From Aulostomus chinensis (lineage: Eukaryota; Chordata; Actinopteri; Syngnathiformes; Aulostomidae), in assembly GCA_037954235.1 (NCBI GenBank), contig JBBMOA010000018.1, forward strand, positions 7,004,501-7,068,500: a stretch of DNA of 64,000 nt, written 5' to 3'. Both the position numbers and the translations under genes were made by a program. Position 1 is the first letter of the stretch; each line of letters starts with the position of its first letter. The notes beneath the pieces were generated by a model, which saw nothing but the letters and a program-made list of their open reading frames with translations, ran no database searches and was not told the DNA's origin. Shown here piece by piece: positions 49,901 to 61,298 of this stretch.

Positions 49901-52900
49901 TTAATTTCATCACATTTTTGGCAAGACTGAATGCCTCATTTGACAGTTATCGGCTATAAAATCTTTTTTTATCTCCCACATGCCATGAAGGACTTTATGT
50001 GCAATGACGTGTTATAGTAACATAATAGTATAACAGTCGGAAGATGAGCATGCTGTATTTGGCAGATAACCTTGAGAGTTACAGGCAACTGACCATGTTT
50101 TGTTAAAAAATTCTTTTTTTTTAAATCTACTTTAGTTGTGTTATTATAGTGAACGAAGAGTACATTTCGAAAATGTTTAACACAGCATTGTTGTTTGGTT
50201 GCATAATAATTGCATAAACTTTTCTCTCCATGCAACACTTTCCAGAAGGAGTAATTGTGACGTTGGAGACCTAAAACCAAATGCAAATTAATTAGGATTA
50301 AATCTGTCACAACAAATATTGCATCCCTTGTTAAAACAACAACAACAACAACAAAGCAGCTAGTTTTGCTCCTTTATGGACCAAAGCTAGTCCAGTCTAT
50401 TCTTAATGCATAAACAGGAAAATGTGTGGATTGTTTTCATTTTTCTTTTTTAATACTAAAGAATATTTTGAAACGTGACTAAGCTGTAAGCCTCATTAAA
50501 TATGATGATACATTGACTTTCATGTGTATTGATTTGTTTGACTTGTAAATATACATTTTCTTCTTCTTTCTAGACCTCCAGTGACTTTTGTGTAGCTCCT
50601 GACACATACGTCACCAAAGTAGCAGATCAGTATGGCGTCGTCAAGCAAGGTACAAATTTGATATCAGAAGAATGCGAGATTGAGACTGCCATGTTGTGAG
50701 CTGCTTTCGAATTCCATCAGTCAATGGAATATTAGTCATCTCCAATTATAGGGGACACATTGGAATATAAAGCTTTATGTCCTCCTCCTCCTTCCTGGGC
50801 TGAATGGTCTGATTATTGTGCAGCAGTGAGATGACATTGTTCTGAAGAGTGGGGTTTCCTTGTCTGTGGCCCATAAAAAGCCCCTAAAAAGCCCTGCCAG
50901 CAATGTCAGAGGGCAACGAGCAGTCGTTTAAAGCAGTACAGAAGCTTCTATAATGCATCTCTTTTTAGTAATTGCCCAGCCAGAGTATGATGGGATGATT
51001 GTAAGAGGAGGAAATAGTGTGTGAGATGGAGGAGATTGTTGTAGATGCAGGATATTTCTGTAATTGTTGTCTAAAATATTGATTTTTTTTTTTATATACC
51101 ACTGCAGTCACTCGTCTCATGCAGTCTGGCATTAGATCTGTTGGGATGGCATGTGCAGAGCATCTGCGATCAGTTTTATTGGGTGAAAATATGCAAAAAT
51201 ACTTTGCCTTTTAAGCAAATAAACAAGACAAGGCAGAGAACACAAGCAATTCCAGATGCAAGTGATGAAAAGTGTTACCAGAAAGTTCATTCTTGACCAG
51301 AATTCTTTGTATCAAAGTTGAATTCCCAGTATTAGTAAAACATGAGTTATAATATACTACATGGGAAATTTGTTTGGAAAAAACACAAGACCACATAAAT
51401 ATCTAATTTTTCAGTCTTTTTCTATTCTCTTTCTGAAAATACACGGAATGTATGAAGCAAGCTTTTGGTCGGCTCAAAGCAGAAATCAGGGCATTAGCTG
51501 TAAATGTTGTGTGACATATGTGTGGTTCTTCTGAACCATGAGCAGCCACTTGCTTTATTCAGTGACTGTGTTATGCTGCATCTATGAAGCTGTGTTTAGC
51601 CTCGGGCCTGATTCATGCAGTATGGGGGTTGCAGTCTCCTGTAACACATGTTAACTAGACAACAGTAGTTAATGTCTGAAACTGTTCTGATGGTAACTTT
51701 GCAAATTTAACGCTTAATTAAGAACCCCAAAATACGTTTCCTTTTATTTATATAAATGTTGTCTATGTCGGCCAGTTCTGATGCACTTTTATTGATTTCA
51801 CTGCTTCAGACTGTGTCTCTTAAGTAGCACAGTGTGTTATTTATACAGTGGATTTATTGCTTTCCTTCCCTGGATGGCTTTTACATTTTCTTGAACGTAC
51901 ATTATTTCAGACATCTTTCTTCATTCCTCTGCCTCTGATTGTTGAGCAACTGTGTCAAATATTTGGTCTTGATCCAAAGAGAAAACTGGTTTGTCTGTGC
52001 ACTTGATCATTTTATTCTGATGTCTTATTTTCTGAAATGATTGAGGAGCCAGTGGCAGCCTCTACCTCTGACTTGATCGGTCCAATGGTTAATGCTTCTC
52101 TCAACCAAAAGTGTCAACACAAATAATGCTAAAATAACAAAATGTTTATATTGGAGGTGGTTCATCTCTAGAACATGTGCTTGTTCAGTGTGGTTGGCAT
52201 TTATTGGCTCATAGTTCCTTATACTTGGAAAAGCTATGATAACAAAATAGTAAGCGAGTGTTTGACAAAAGCTCCAGGGACTGGAACTAAATCTGTATTG
52301 ACTGCCTTGCACTGCCAAAGTCTGGTGTGATGAGCTGGTGGGCTATCGTGTGGATGTAACCCCTGAGCTGTGGTTCACTGCTAATCAATCTGATCATTTA
52401 ACAGATTGTAGTCTTGGTTTTGTTCAGAGCATTGTAACTGAAGCTTTATTCAGAGGTATCATCACTGAAATGTAAGCAGAACTAAGCAGGCATTTTGTGC
52501 TACATGGAGCAAAAGTAACAATAGAGCCACATAAAATTGTTTTCTGAAGTGTTTGATCATTGTAATCATTAAATGTGTTGTCTTTTAACCCACTTGTTAG
52601 TGGCTCTGGATGGGTTTGATACCAGTACTAGTTCCAATTTTGGTTCAGATTCTGGATGGTACCCAAGCCAAATAGTGGCAGCAATTTTCGTTCTGAATTC
52701 TCACAGTTGATACTCTGGGAAACGACTGTAGGCCCATCCCCATGATGATGCATCTGTAGCTCCTTCCAGAACTAGTCAGCCTTCAGGAAATCTGCTGCTC
52801 TTGATATTTCTGTGTGTGTGTGTGGGTGAGGGTGTGTGTTAGGAGCTGGATTGACAGAGACTTGCATGATATCTTTGTACTTGAACTTCTGTTCTCACAA

Positions 52901-55900
52901 GTGTGCTCAACTGTGTGGGAAAGAAGCTCCTCGCACAGGGGCTTTTGTGTATGTGTGTGTTTGTGTGTGTGTCACTAACACCATGTGTTATATTGTCGGC
53001 TGTGTTCTCACAGCTTGTATTTGTGGACTTTGCTACAGCTTTTGAGTCACACGATCATGTAGAAAGGATTTCTCAGACTCCTACAGCTACTGTGAGCCAG
53101 GACAAGTAACTGGAGTGGGAAGTAATGGCATGTGAAAGTCCCTAAACCTTAAATATAATCTCTGCTTTGGTTCATGGTTCAAGTCTGATCATGTAATATA
53201 ACAGTAACTCCAGAGGGGATGTAACTGCTTTTCAGGAGGTTCTTTGCAATAATGGCTTTAACTAAACTTCTCACTTATTGTGTGTTCTGTAATGTGTAAT
53301 TATGTTTGTGCAGGGGAAAAAAACAATCGCTCTTAAAATTAAGTCACGTGTGAACTTTGCTCTTTTGGAACAGTTCACCATAGATCTCGGGGTTTGTTCG
53401 AAGAAGCAGTTAAGCGGTATCAGGGCAGCAGGGAGAAAAAAAATTGCTCAAATAAAAAGAAAGCTGTGTGTGTTGCAGTCTTATTAATAGGATGTCAGGC
53501 TCATTCATCTTAAATGTTGTTGCATTTTGGGTTCTGGCCAGCATTTTAGAAAAGAATGAAGATTTTCTGAGCTTGATGGGTAGTTTCATTGGTGTGATTG
53601 TTGATATGAAAACTAGTCAATCAACAGAAACTCAAGCAGCACCTACTTTAGTATCGTAAATAATTATTCAGTTTTCCTAATATTCAATTAGGATTCCTAA
53701 CATTTGCTTGTCCCCACCTCACCTATTTCTTGAAATACATATTAAAGTTGAATTTATCTGCATTTTATAAGGTTCTAGCTCAAACTCTGAGAAATTGCAA
53801 TGAGGTTTCATTATCGATAACAAGCAAACCACTAATCTAAACACATTAACAATAAATATTCTGTGTATTTTGTGTAAGAAGAAAGCTATTGTGCTATATA
53901 TGCTTTTATGGCCCTGCTGAAATATGCTCTTGTCCCATTTACTCACAGATATCCTGAGGTACTATCTCAGCTGCAGTTTGGAACAACCCAATCCCTTCCA
54001 GCAGGTTTGTAAAGAACATTTATTTTGCATGTTTGAGTTTATAACTTGTTAGTGTACTGTCCAATTATTGTGAATACCCAAAAGCTTTTTGGCCCATGTT
54101 GCTGATATGCAGACATATCATTAACAACACAATCTCGACATGATGTTTGAGTTGTAATTGGTAAGAATGCAAGTGGGCACAATGAGTCACTCCCATTGCA
54201 TCCAAGAAGTTTTTTTTTTCCAAGCAAGGGTACAATACTTCCCATTCAACTAGCTAGAAAAGTGATACAGTGCAGCATTTCCTGTGTATCTGTCCAGATA
54301 GCATGTACATGCTTCACTGCTTATTAGTGTTAGAAGTAGAATGTTACTTAAACTATGAATTCATAGATGCTTTGATTGACTGACTACTTACATGTTGTCT
54401 TCCAAACGGCATGAATAAATAAACACTTGAGTGCTTCCCAAGCCAAGGAATCTATTGTTAGAGTCAATGCAAAGAAAAGGAAGTTATAGAGAGATACATG
54501 CAGTATGTAAGCCTTTCAGCTCACATCTATGAATGTTGGCATGTTCTCACCAGCCTTCCACTTGACTACAAATGGAGACAGCAAGTGACAAATGGAAATT
54601 CTGTTGAGATGCTTTGGGCTGTTACAGTATTTATGCTTTTTCTTTTCAGAAGCTTTCTGGGAGCCACAAAGCTCTAGTTGAGATGCAGGACGATGTATCC
54701 GAGCTGCTGCGCTCGGCCACTAGAGAATATAAGCAAACTAAGGTATGTCTAAGGTTTCACCCATCAGTGCACTCACTGGGTAGCTGTTGATACACCCACC
54801 TACCTATAGGCCACAAGTTGGCTGGTACCATTGTACCATTTGTGTTGACAGAATGTCCCAATGAATGGGACCCAAACGAATGACCTGCAGAGGAGTGAGG
54901 TGCACCTGTCCACATAAAGATCTGCTGACAGCCCACCTGGGACCTGCATTATGTCCATTTAGCTGCATTAGGCTTTCACTGGCTCTTGTCAATAAAGCAC
55001 TGTGGTATTATTGTCCAGCACTGGTCCTTACCAGTTGACAGAGGCACGAATACGAGCTGACGCCGGGAATAGAGAGAGGCATATTTCACTTCACAAACCC
55101 ACACAGAGAAATGTGCTGAGCTTGTGGAAACATTTAGATCAGGCAATTGGACACATTTTCCAGTGGAACTGTAATGAGAACAGGAGGAAGAAGGGAGGCG
55201 GTCCATTTAAATGTATCATACATAAAGATCTGCCTTTTCAGCTGGGGCTGCTGTGCACTCTTGTGTATTGATGAAAGATGCATCCCAAATGATTGCGTCA
55301 ACTGGATAATCTGTGGCTTGATCACTATCAAAAGATTGCTTCACTTTTCATTTGCTTCCTTTTTTTTCAACAAACGTTCTGCTATCTCATTCCTGGCATC
55401 TTACACCATTTACAAGCAGGAATGGGAAACTACCACTTTCAATAATTCCCGTTGTCCACATTAATCCATCTAATTTATTTTGTTTTCCAGATTCCTCGGT
55501 ATGTGGGGGAACTTGCATGTCACAACCATAACATAGTTGCACTACATGTTAAGCCTGTATCAACAGTGCTGTTTGGTGTTTCTCCTCATTCATTTCCAGG
55601 GAAGTTTGGAGGAGATCCAGGGGATACTGAACACCACAGAGATCAGCCTACATCAACTCACTGCCCTGGTGGACTGTCGCAGCCTGCACATGGTGAGTTG
55701 GGATTAGAAGACTTACAAACTGAGACATTCTTAGTCCAGGGTTGCTCTGTGTCTCATGGAAAAGTGCCTGAGCATTGATGTGTTGTGACATCTCTGTAGT
55801 CCTGCTTAGTTGTACAAAGCAACCTTTTTAAAGCAGCTCACTCCACTTGTCAATGTGAATAACATTCCTTTATGAGAGTTCTTATCCAACTGATGCTAGC

Positions 55901-58900
55901 TATGTACCTTTTGTGAAACTGGCTGATGGGTGCTTGGCTCACTTCTCCACACTTGTCACTTCCAAATTCTAAGTGCACACATGCATGTGTCCAGTAGATC
56001 TTTCTCGTTTCTGTCTGCACTTCCCTCCCAAAGCTGTACCTTGTTACCGTGCCAGAGCTTATTCAGGAAAATTACAGTATCTTCAGTAGAATATGAAAGT
56101 GCTTCAGCTCGATGCATTGCAAACAGAGTGGTGGAGCTCAGTCACGATAGTGTGGAGTGTTGAGTTGCTTTTCAAACTTTGGTGGAAGTGCACTGCTTTG
56201 CCAACTGTGAGCTCATGGTTTGACCTAGTTTAAATGACAGGTCATTGTGGATTCATTTTAAAGACCCTCTTAGAATCCACATGCTGAATTTTTAAAGCAC
56301 ATCTCAGCCTTTTGCTACCTTTACATTGGAGGCCGATTAATCAGGCTGATATTTGGCTTTTTTTTTTTAATTTGGCAGAGATGCCTGAGCTGAGAAGGCA
56401 GATTAACAAGCAGGCATATCTGTAGGCAGCCCAGTTTGACGCCAGTGTATAGGCAGACTCTTAGTGGGTGTTGTCTGTGTAGAATGTGGTGTATTTATAC
56501 ATGTGTATACACATTTTTTTCCTACCTCTAAGAAATAAGGAGATGCTGCTGATTAATGCTGTTTAGTTCACTTATTTTTCATCCAGAAGTTTTGATTACT
56601 TGTGGAGACTTGTTTAGGTGAATACATTTTTAATTTAAAATAAGATCATGAACCACAGTGCAACTCAAGCTCTTTTGTGTTTCATTTTTCATTATTATAT
56701 TGTTTTATTTTTTGTATATAAAAAAGTGAGAACATTGAAAAATCTTGGCATCATCTCGTTCCACCTCTCCACACAGTATTTGGTCTCTCCTTGGTTTGTG
56801 TTTATTAAAATGCTTTAGATGTTTGAACAAAGATTTCTCCATTTAATCGATCCTATATGCTCATAATTGCTCTTATAAACTTTTGCAGGACTATGTCCAG
56901 GCTATGACAGGACTGTGTTATGACGGACTGGAAGGCCTCATCTACCTCGTGCTCTTCTCCTTCGTCACTGCTCTCATGTTTAGCTCGATTGTTTGCAGCG
57001 TTCCTCACACCTGGCAGAACAAGCGGTAAGCCCACTTTTACACTATCCTCCAGAATCATCATAGAAGGCAGCACAAAAGCTTTTAGGTCTGTATATAGTA
57101 CAGTGTATACTGTAACAAATAATTCAAGAGGATAAGCCCATCAATTAATTATAGTTTTAATGCATTTCTTCTAAGAGTGAATCATGTCTTGTTTGTACAC
57201 AGCAGGAAGCAAGCAAATATAAATCTAGACAGAAAGATTAATCCTTTTGTGTTGGTTTTTGGTGTGCAAAGATTGGCTGGACATGTCCAGAATGCTCCAG
57301 CTGCTTCCTCAAGTAGATTACTCCTCCTTATCCCCATACTAATTGTGCAGAGTTGGCCTAAATCTATCAGAACCACCGCCTGAGCTGGTGTCACTTTCTG
57401 CAGCAGGAGTTTGAAATCATTCAGATTTTTATGTCCTATAAACAGGAGATTAGTTTGCAGGATGGGATAGAGTCATCAGCTCTGCTGCACTACATAATTA
57501 ACTGACCCCTCCTATTTTGGGGGGGGGGGGGGGTCCTCTGTTTGATCTCAGTAAGAGCTTCCTGTCATAAAGCAAAGGCTTACACGCTAGCTGTCTGTTT
57601 TTCTCAGTGGTCCCAGGGAAACTTGTTTTATTTTGGTGTTGTAATGATGAACGTGCACTAATTATTTTGTACCCCTCTAGAGTTATAGCTAGACATGTCA
57701 GATTACTGCAGAGTTTCCTGTTGATCATGTCTGGGGTTAGTTATTATTTAATTTAAGCAAGATGAACTATGTTACGCTATGATTTCATGGACTAGCTATG
57801 TCAGGAACAGCATGCAAGATGAACAGGCTTTTTATCTGGCTTAGATTGTTGTGCATCTCTTAAAGAATCAGTGGCATCACCTTATTTCTGAAGGTGACAT
57901 AGGGAACAGATGCATGTAGGGTCATTTGAAATTGGGGATTTAAGTTTTCCTGTTGGAGCAGAGCGAATTACGCAGGGTTATTTTCATAGCTTACTTACAT
58001 TAAGGTCACTGCATCTTCTGTGCTTCAAAAAGAAGAGAATTCATATTTTCCTCTCCCCTAGGCATGATGAAATGGAATCAAAATGTGACTGAGAATAAAC
58101 ACAAACTGTGACCACGTGGCATTCTTTGCTCCTTTGTCATCAGTTAGACAGAGCAAGGGTTCCCTCTGGTGGTGGCTTGACAGTGTTGCTTTGCAGGGGT
58201 GATGACGACAGTGAGGACGAGTCTCTGAGCCATGGAGGAAGGCAAAACCATGATAACCTGTACCGTGTCCACATGCCCAGCCTGTACAGTTGTGGCAGCA
58301 GCTATGGCAGTGAGACCTCCATCCCCGCTGCTGCTCACACTGTCAGCAACGCACCCGTGACGGAGTACATGTAAGTTACCTCTGCTGTGCTACTCTGAGT
58401 TTAAATCAGCACTGATGGAGAGACAGTCATCTGCTCAGTGTGGGTGATATTGGACACCGTGTGTACTCAAGGGCTAGTTTACAAGTCTCCAGAGAGACGC
58501 TCAGCCGTCCTAGAGAAGGTCACGCCACAACCAGCAGATGCAGCTGTTGCTCTCCAGCTGTGTGTGAAACTCAAGCTCTCATGAGTGAAACACTAAGGGG
58601 AGGGAATTTCCCAGTTAACTCCAAAAACGACATCACAAGTTTCATAAATGCAGCATACAGTTTTATTTCTGGAGTTGTTTGTCAGTTTAGTGCATATTGT
58701 TTGATTGTTTTGTGTTTCACTCTGCAGGGCTCAGAATGCAAACTTCCCAAACTCTCGCTGTGAAAACACACCTCTGATAGGACGGGAGTCTCCTCCCCCC
58801 TCGGTAAGTTAAGAACTGTAGGAACACCCCCTGGTCCATCTGTCAGGAACTGACTTCAATAACATAGAACCCTGATGTCTATATTAATGAACCCATTAGA

Positions 58901-61298
58901 AAAGCATGAATATTTACAGTTTTCCCACAGAAACATGAACTTGTGTAATAACAAGTCGTCAGAAAATCCAAACTTAAGTTCTTGTTTCCGTGAGCATCCA
59001 GATAGTTAAACATCTGTTCCAGCTGTGACAAACCCTTCCTTTTGAATGGAGAGAGGCAAAACCAAATTGACTTCAGCTACAAGGACCTTTTAAAGTGTCA
59101 ACTTGATGTTTGATGGCATTGTTGTTTACTGAGTACACGCTGCAGAGGTACAGTAGTAGCAATGTTAGAACATGTATCACCAGCCATCCTCAGTCATTCC
59201 CTCCTGCCCCGCCTCGGCCTGAACCTCTACCGGAGACCCTGCCCTGCCTGGTGCCTGTGTGTCTTCCTGGACCTAGACACTGGTTTCTATATCTTCTCTA
59301 TACTCTCTTCTTGTCGTTTTTTTGTTTTTTTTTTTCTACGAATCCATACAGTTGTATTTGACTGCCGCCGACAGTAACAGCGGTCACAGCTGGCAGTTAA
59401 AGCCTTCGGAGAGTTCAAGATCGTTTTGGTAACCTCGTCTGCTAAGCTAACAGGTACAAAACATGCCCGCCTCCTCCACCCGCTGGCCTGTTTCTCCTCT
59501 GTAGCACCTCCCAAACCCAGCTCTACTCACCCCTCTATTCAGGTCCCACCAGGGCTGCTGGACCCCTCACTCCCCTCTGTCCTGACGCTTGTTAAGTGTC
59601 CCACCTGGTGTTTGTCTCCTGTGGCCCCAGGCTGCATGTACCCCTACCCCTCTGCACCACAGTTGTATTGGGAGGAACATGTAAAGCTGTAACTCTGCCC
59701 TGAGGCTCACTGTGACCTACGAGTCCATGACAAGTCAGATGAAACACCACTGACCATGTGGACTTCCTTTGTTTTGGTTCTTTGGTTTAAACTTTGATGT
59801 AAAGAGTAAAATATTATGTCACTGCACCTCAGCTTTTGGGTGTGTAACAGGATAGTGACCACTTTTCTGTCATTTAAGTGGTTTGATACAAATAGTGAGA
59901 AAAAAATTTACTCAGATACTTTCTGCTACATTTTAAGATTTTTTAGACTTAGGAAATGAGGCAAATTACTCAGCCATATCGTTTAAATAGAAGGGCATTC
60001 GGTAGAGAGCCCACCTCCACCAAGGCCAATGCAGTAAAATGTTGTTACTGTGTTGAATGCACCAAAATGTACCGGCTTCCTCCTTGACCTATGCTCCGTC
60101 CCTCTGCAGTGTTTTGTGAAAATCTGACTTTTAGATTTTGTGTAATCCTCCTGAAAACCTGGAGGCAGTAATTCAAAAATGTCTGCTTGATTGGCAGTTA
60201 TTTCAGATATTCATGGTAGAATAACCACATCACAGTACACAATATTTCACACATTATCAGTCATAATAGCATTCAGTGCCACAGGTTATCTGTTTTGATA
60301 AAAGGGCTGAGTATGAAAAGAGATGTGCAGCTGAGATTTATCGTCTAGTACCACGGACATATAAACATACCCCAAGGGTTAACCTGGTATAGCACTGCAC
60401 TCACACTGATGATGCGCACCGGTCTTCTTCTTCCGAGGTAAGTTCTGCCGGATCTTTTAGCCCTTACTGGTGCAGATGCTTCAGCCTTCACTTCCTCGAC
60501 AGGCCCTGTGGAAATGGCTCTGAAGGATGAACAAATATGACAAATGAAAACAACAACCACCAATTCCACGAGTTTGAAATGCAGCCTTCATTGTGTTTGT
60601 ATTGCCTGTATTTAAAAAAAAAAAAATTTAAAAAAGCATGGGTGCATCCTAAATGTTTATGAATGACTGCACCTGCCGATGTGCATGGAGGTTGACAATC
60701 AAAATAAGTTAAACTGGTGTATTTAGTGTCTGATCAGCTCCTTGTACCCTGATGTTGTTGTCCTCTTATTGATGTCACTGTGACGGTTTCTCTTTCAATC
60801 ATTTCAGCTGTATATTTAGATTCCAGCACTTGGGATTAGCTCATCTGTGTAGGATTTTCTCTCATCTGTTGACTAAGTGTGTACAGGTGTGAGTAACGTG
60901 TAATGCACGTGTAATCTGCATGTTTGTCCACTTTTTTTAATTTCTGAATTACTAAAAAGGTTTTATTTTTACTGGATGAAATACTGGGTCCCAAATGTCA
61001 AACTGAACTTTAAAAAACAGAAATAAAAATCCCAGTCTTTAAAACCTCTTTTGTAATAATGTGAAAATCCTACAGAGACTATTTTTTAAATGTATTATTG
61101 ATGTTAGAAACTTTACCTTTTGATTACCAACTATTTTTCGTTTCATTTTGTTTTTGCACCATAAAGACTGCAGTTTTAATTGATGCGTTGTTCTTTGTCA
61201 TTTCCTTTGTTTTTTTTCCCCCTCAGTACACCTCCAGCATGCGAGCCAAGTACCTGGCTAACAGTCGACCAGATCCCACCACCCCTGCGGTGCACTAG
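40929..61298 (+). CDS. ttyh3: TTYH3, tweety homologue 3, five-pass membrane protein
   Basis: Fourteen coding exons, all GT-AG and in phase: 40929-41054, 43971-44140, 46363-46474, 46627-46847, 48673-48768, 49361-49433, 50574-50649, 53949-54004, 54650-54742, 55600-55692, 56889-57025, 58197-58370, 58728-58803, 61227-61298 (TAG at 61296-61298). The product is 524 aa (human 523). Membrane segments at about 43-71, 87-107, 211-233, 240-266 and 388-412 give the tweety topology, extracellular N-terminus and cytoplasmic C-terminus. Sequons in the extracellular loops include NRT (HANRTITG), NQT, NIS and NTT. The tail has the conserved LYRVHMPSLYSCGSSYGSET block, an acidic GDDDSEDE stretch, and a PPxY motif (PPSY, Tyr502) split across exons 13 and 14; such motifs recruit NEDD4-type ubiquitin ligases in this family. 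TTYH proteins were described as volume- or calcium-linked anion channels, but structures show no obvious pore, so the function is debated. The C-terminus ending MRAKYLANSRPDPTTPAVH separates TTYH3 from TTYH1 and TTYH2. Confidence 0.97.
41055..43970. other. TTYH3 intron 1
   Basis: 2.9 kb. It contains a perfect 26-bp tandem duplication (42107-42158). Its splice sites are CAG|gtaaaa and ccctcttccctag|T. No other repeat or ORF of note; the open frame at 43216-43635 (minus) is not conserved-looking. Confidence 0.8.
42107..42158. repeat. Perfect 26-bp tandem duplication
   Basis: 42107-42132 and 42133-42158 are identical (the unit contains AGGAAGATGTATTCTAGAGA). It lies in TTYH3 intron 1, and the identity points to a recent duplication. 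Confidence 0.95.
44141..46362. other. TTYH3 intron 2
   Basis: 2.2 kb. It includes a short retroposon-like tail at about 45447-45485. A pyrimidine-rich stretch (about 46240-46360) leads into the acceptor. No coding exon seen inside. Confidence 0.8.
45447..45485 (+). repeat. Short retrotransposon-tail-like fragment
   Basis: The words AATTTCCCGCAAGGGATTAA and TAAAGGATTTCTGATTCAG resemble the common fish retroposon 3' end (TTTCCC...GGGATTAATAAAG..TTCTGATTC). Only the tail is present, and the family is not identified. Confidence 0.4.
47360..47412 (-). mobile_element. Terminal fragment of the same TIR element as in the MRM2 intron
   Basis: It begins TTAGGGCCTGAGCC (47360-47373), identical to the 14-bp TIR at 22253-23755, and matches the reverse complement of that element's right end for about 53 bases (GCGAAGACCCTGTTATGTTT shared apart from one base). 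It keeps the sub-terminal hairpin GCCTGAAG-GTG-CTTCAGGC (47371-47389). Homology stops near 47412, so this is a truncated end in TTYH3 intron 4. Confidence 0.8.
48550..48616. repeat. (GATA)n/(GA)n compound microsatellite
   Basis: Six TAGA units (48550-48576), a short interruption, then three GATA units and a run of GA to 48616. It ends 56 bases before TTYH3 exon 5, so length changes could affect the branch-point region. Confidence 0.95.
50650..53948. other. TTYH3 intron 7
   Basis: 3.3 kb, the longest intron of the gene. It has TG-rich runs at 52809-52840 and 52943-52972, and otherwise unique-looking AT-rich sequence. The open frames are short and unlike known proteins. Confidence 0.8.
52809..52972. 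repeat. Two TG-rich microsatellite blocks
   Basis: Imperfect (TG)n tracts at about 52809-52840 and 52943-52972 in TTYH3 intron 7. Confidence 0.85.
57519..57533. repeat. Poly-G tract in a TTYH3 intron
   Basis: Fifteen consecutive G between TTYH3 exons 11 and 12. Confidence 0.95.
58804..61226. other. TTYH3 intron 13
   Basis: 2.4 kb between the last two coding exons. A C-rich, comparatively GC-rich block at about 59450-59700 stands out and contains the possible alternative last exon described separately. No other element was identified; a poly-A run lies near 60613-60626. Confidence 0.75.
59543..59692 (+). other. ttyh3: Candidate alternative last exon of TTYH3
   Basis: A good acceptor with a long pyrimidine tract (actcacccctctattcag) ends at 59542. 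Read in the phase left by exon 13 (phase 0), the sequence stays open for 49 codons, rich in Pro and Leu (VPPGLLDPSLPSVL...), and stops with TAA at 59690-59692. Use of this exon would give a C-terminus of about 550 aa and would replace Tyr502 of the PPxY motif. No clear AATAAA was seen just downstream. An alternative explanation is a chance open frame in C-rich intron sequence. Confidence 0.3.
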
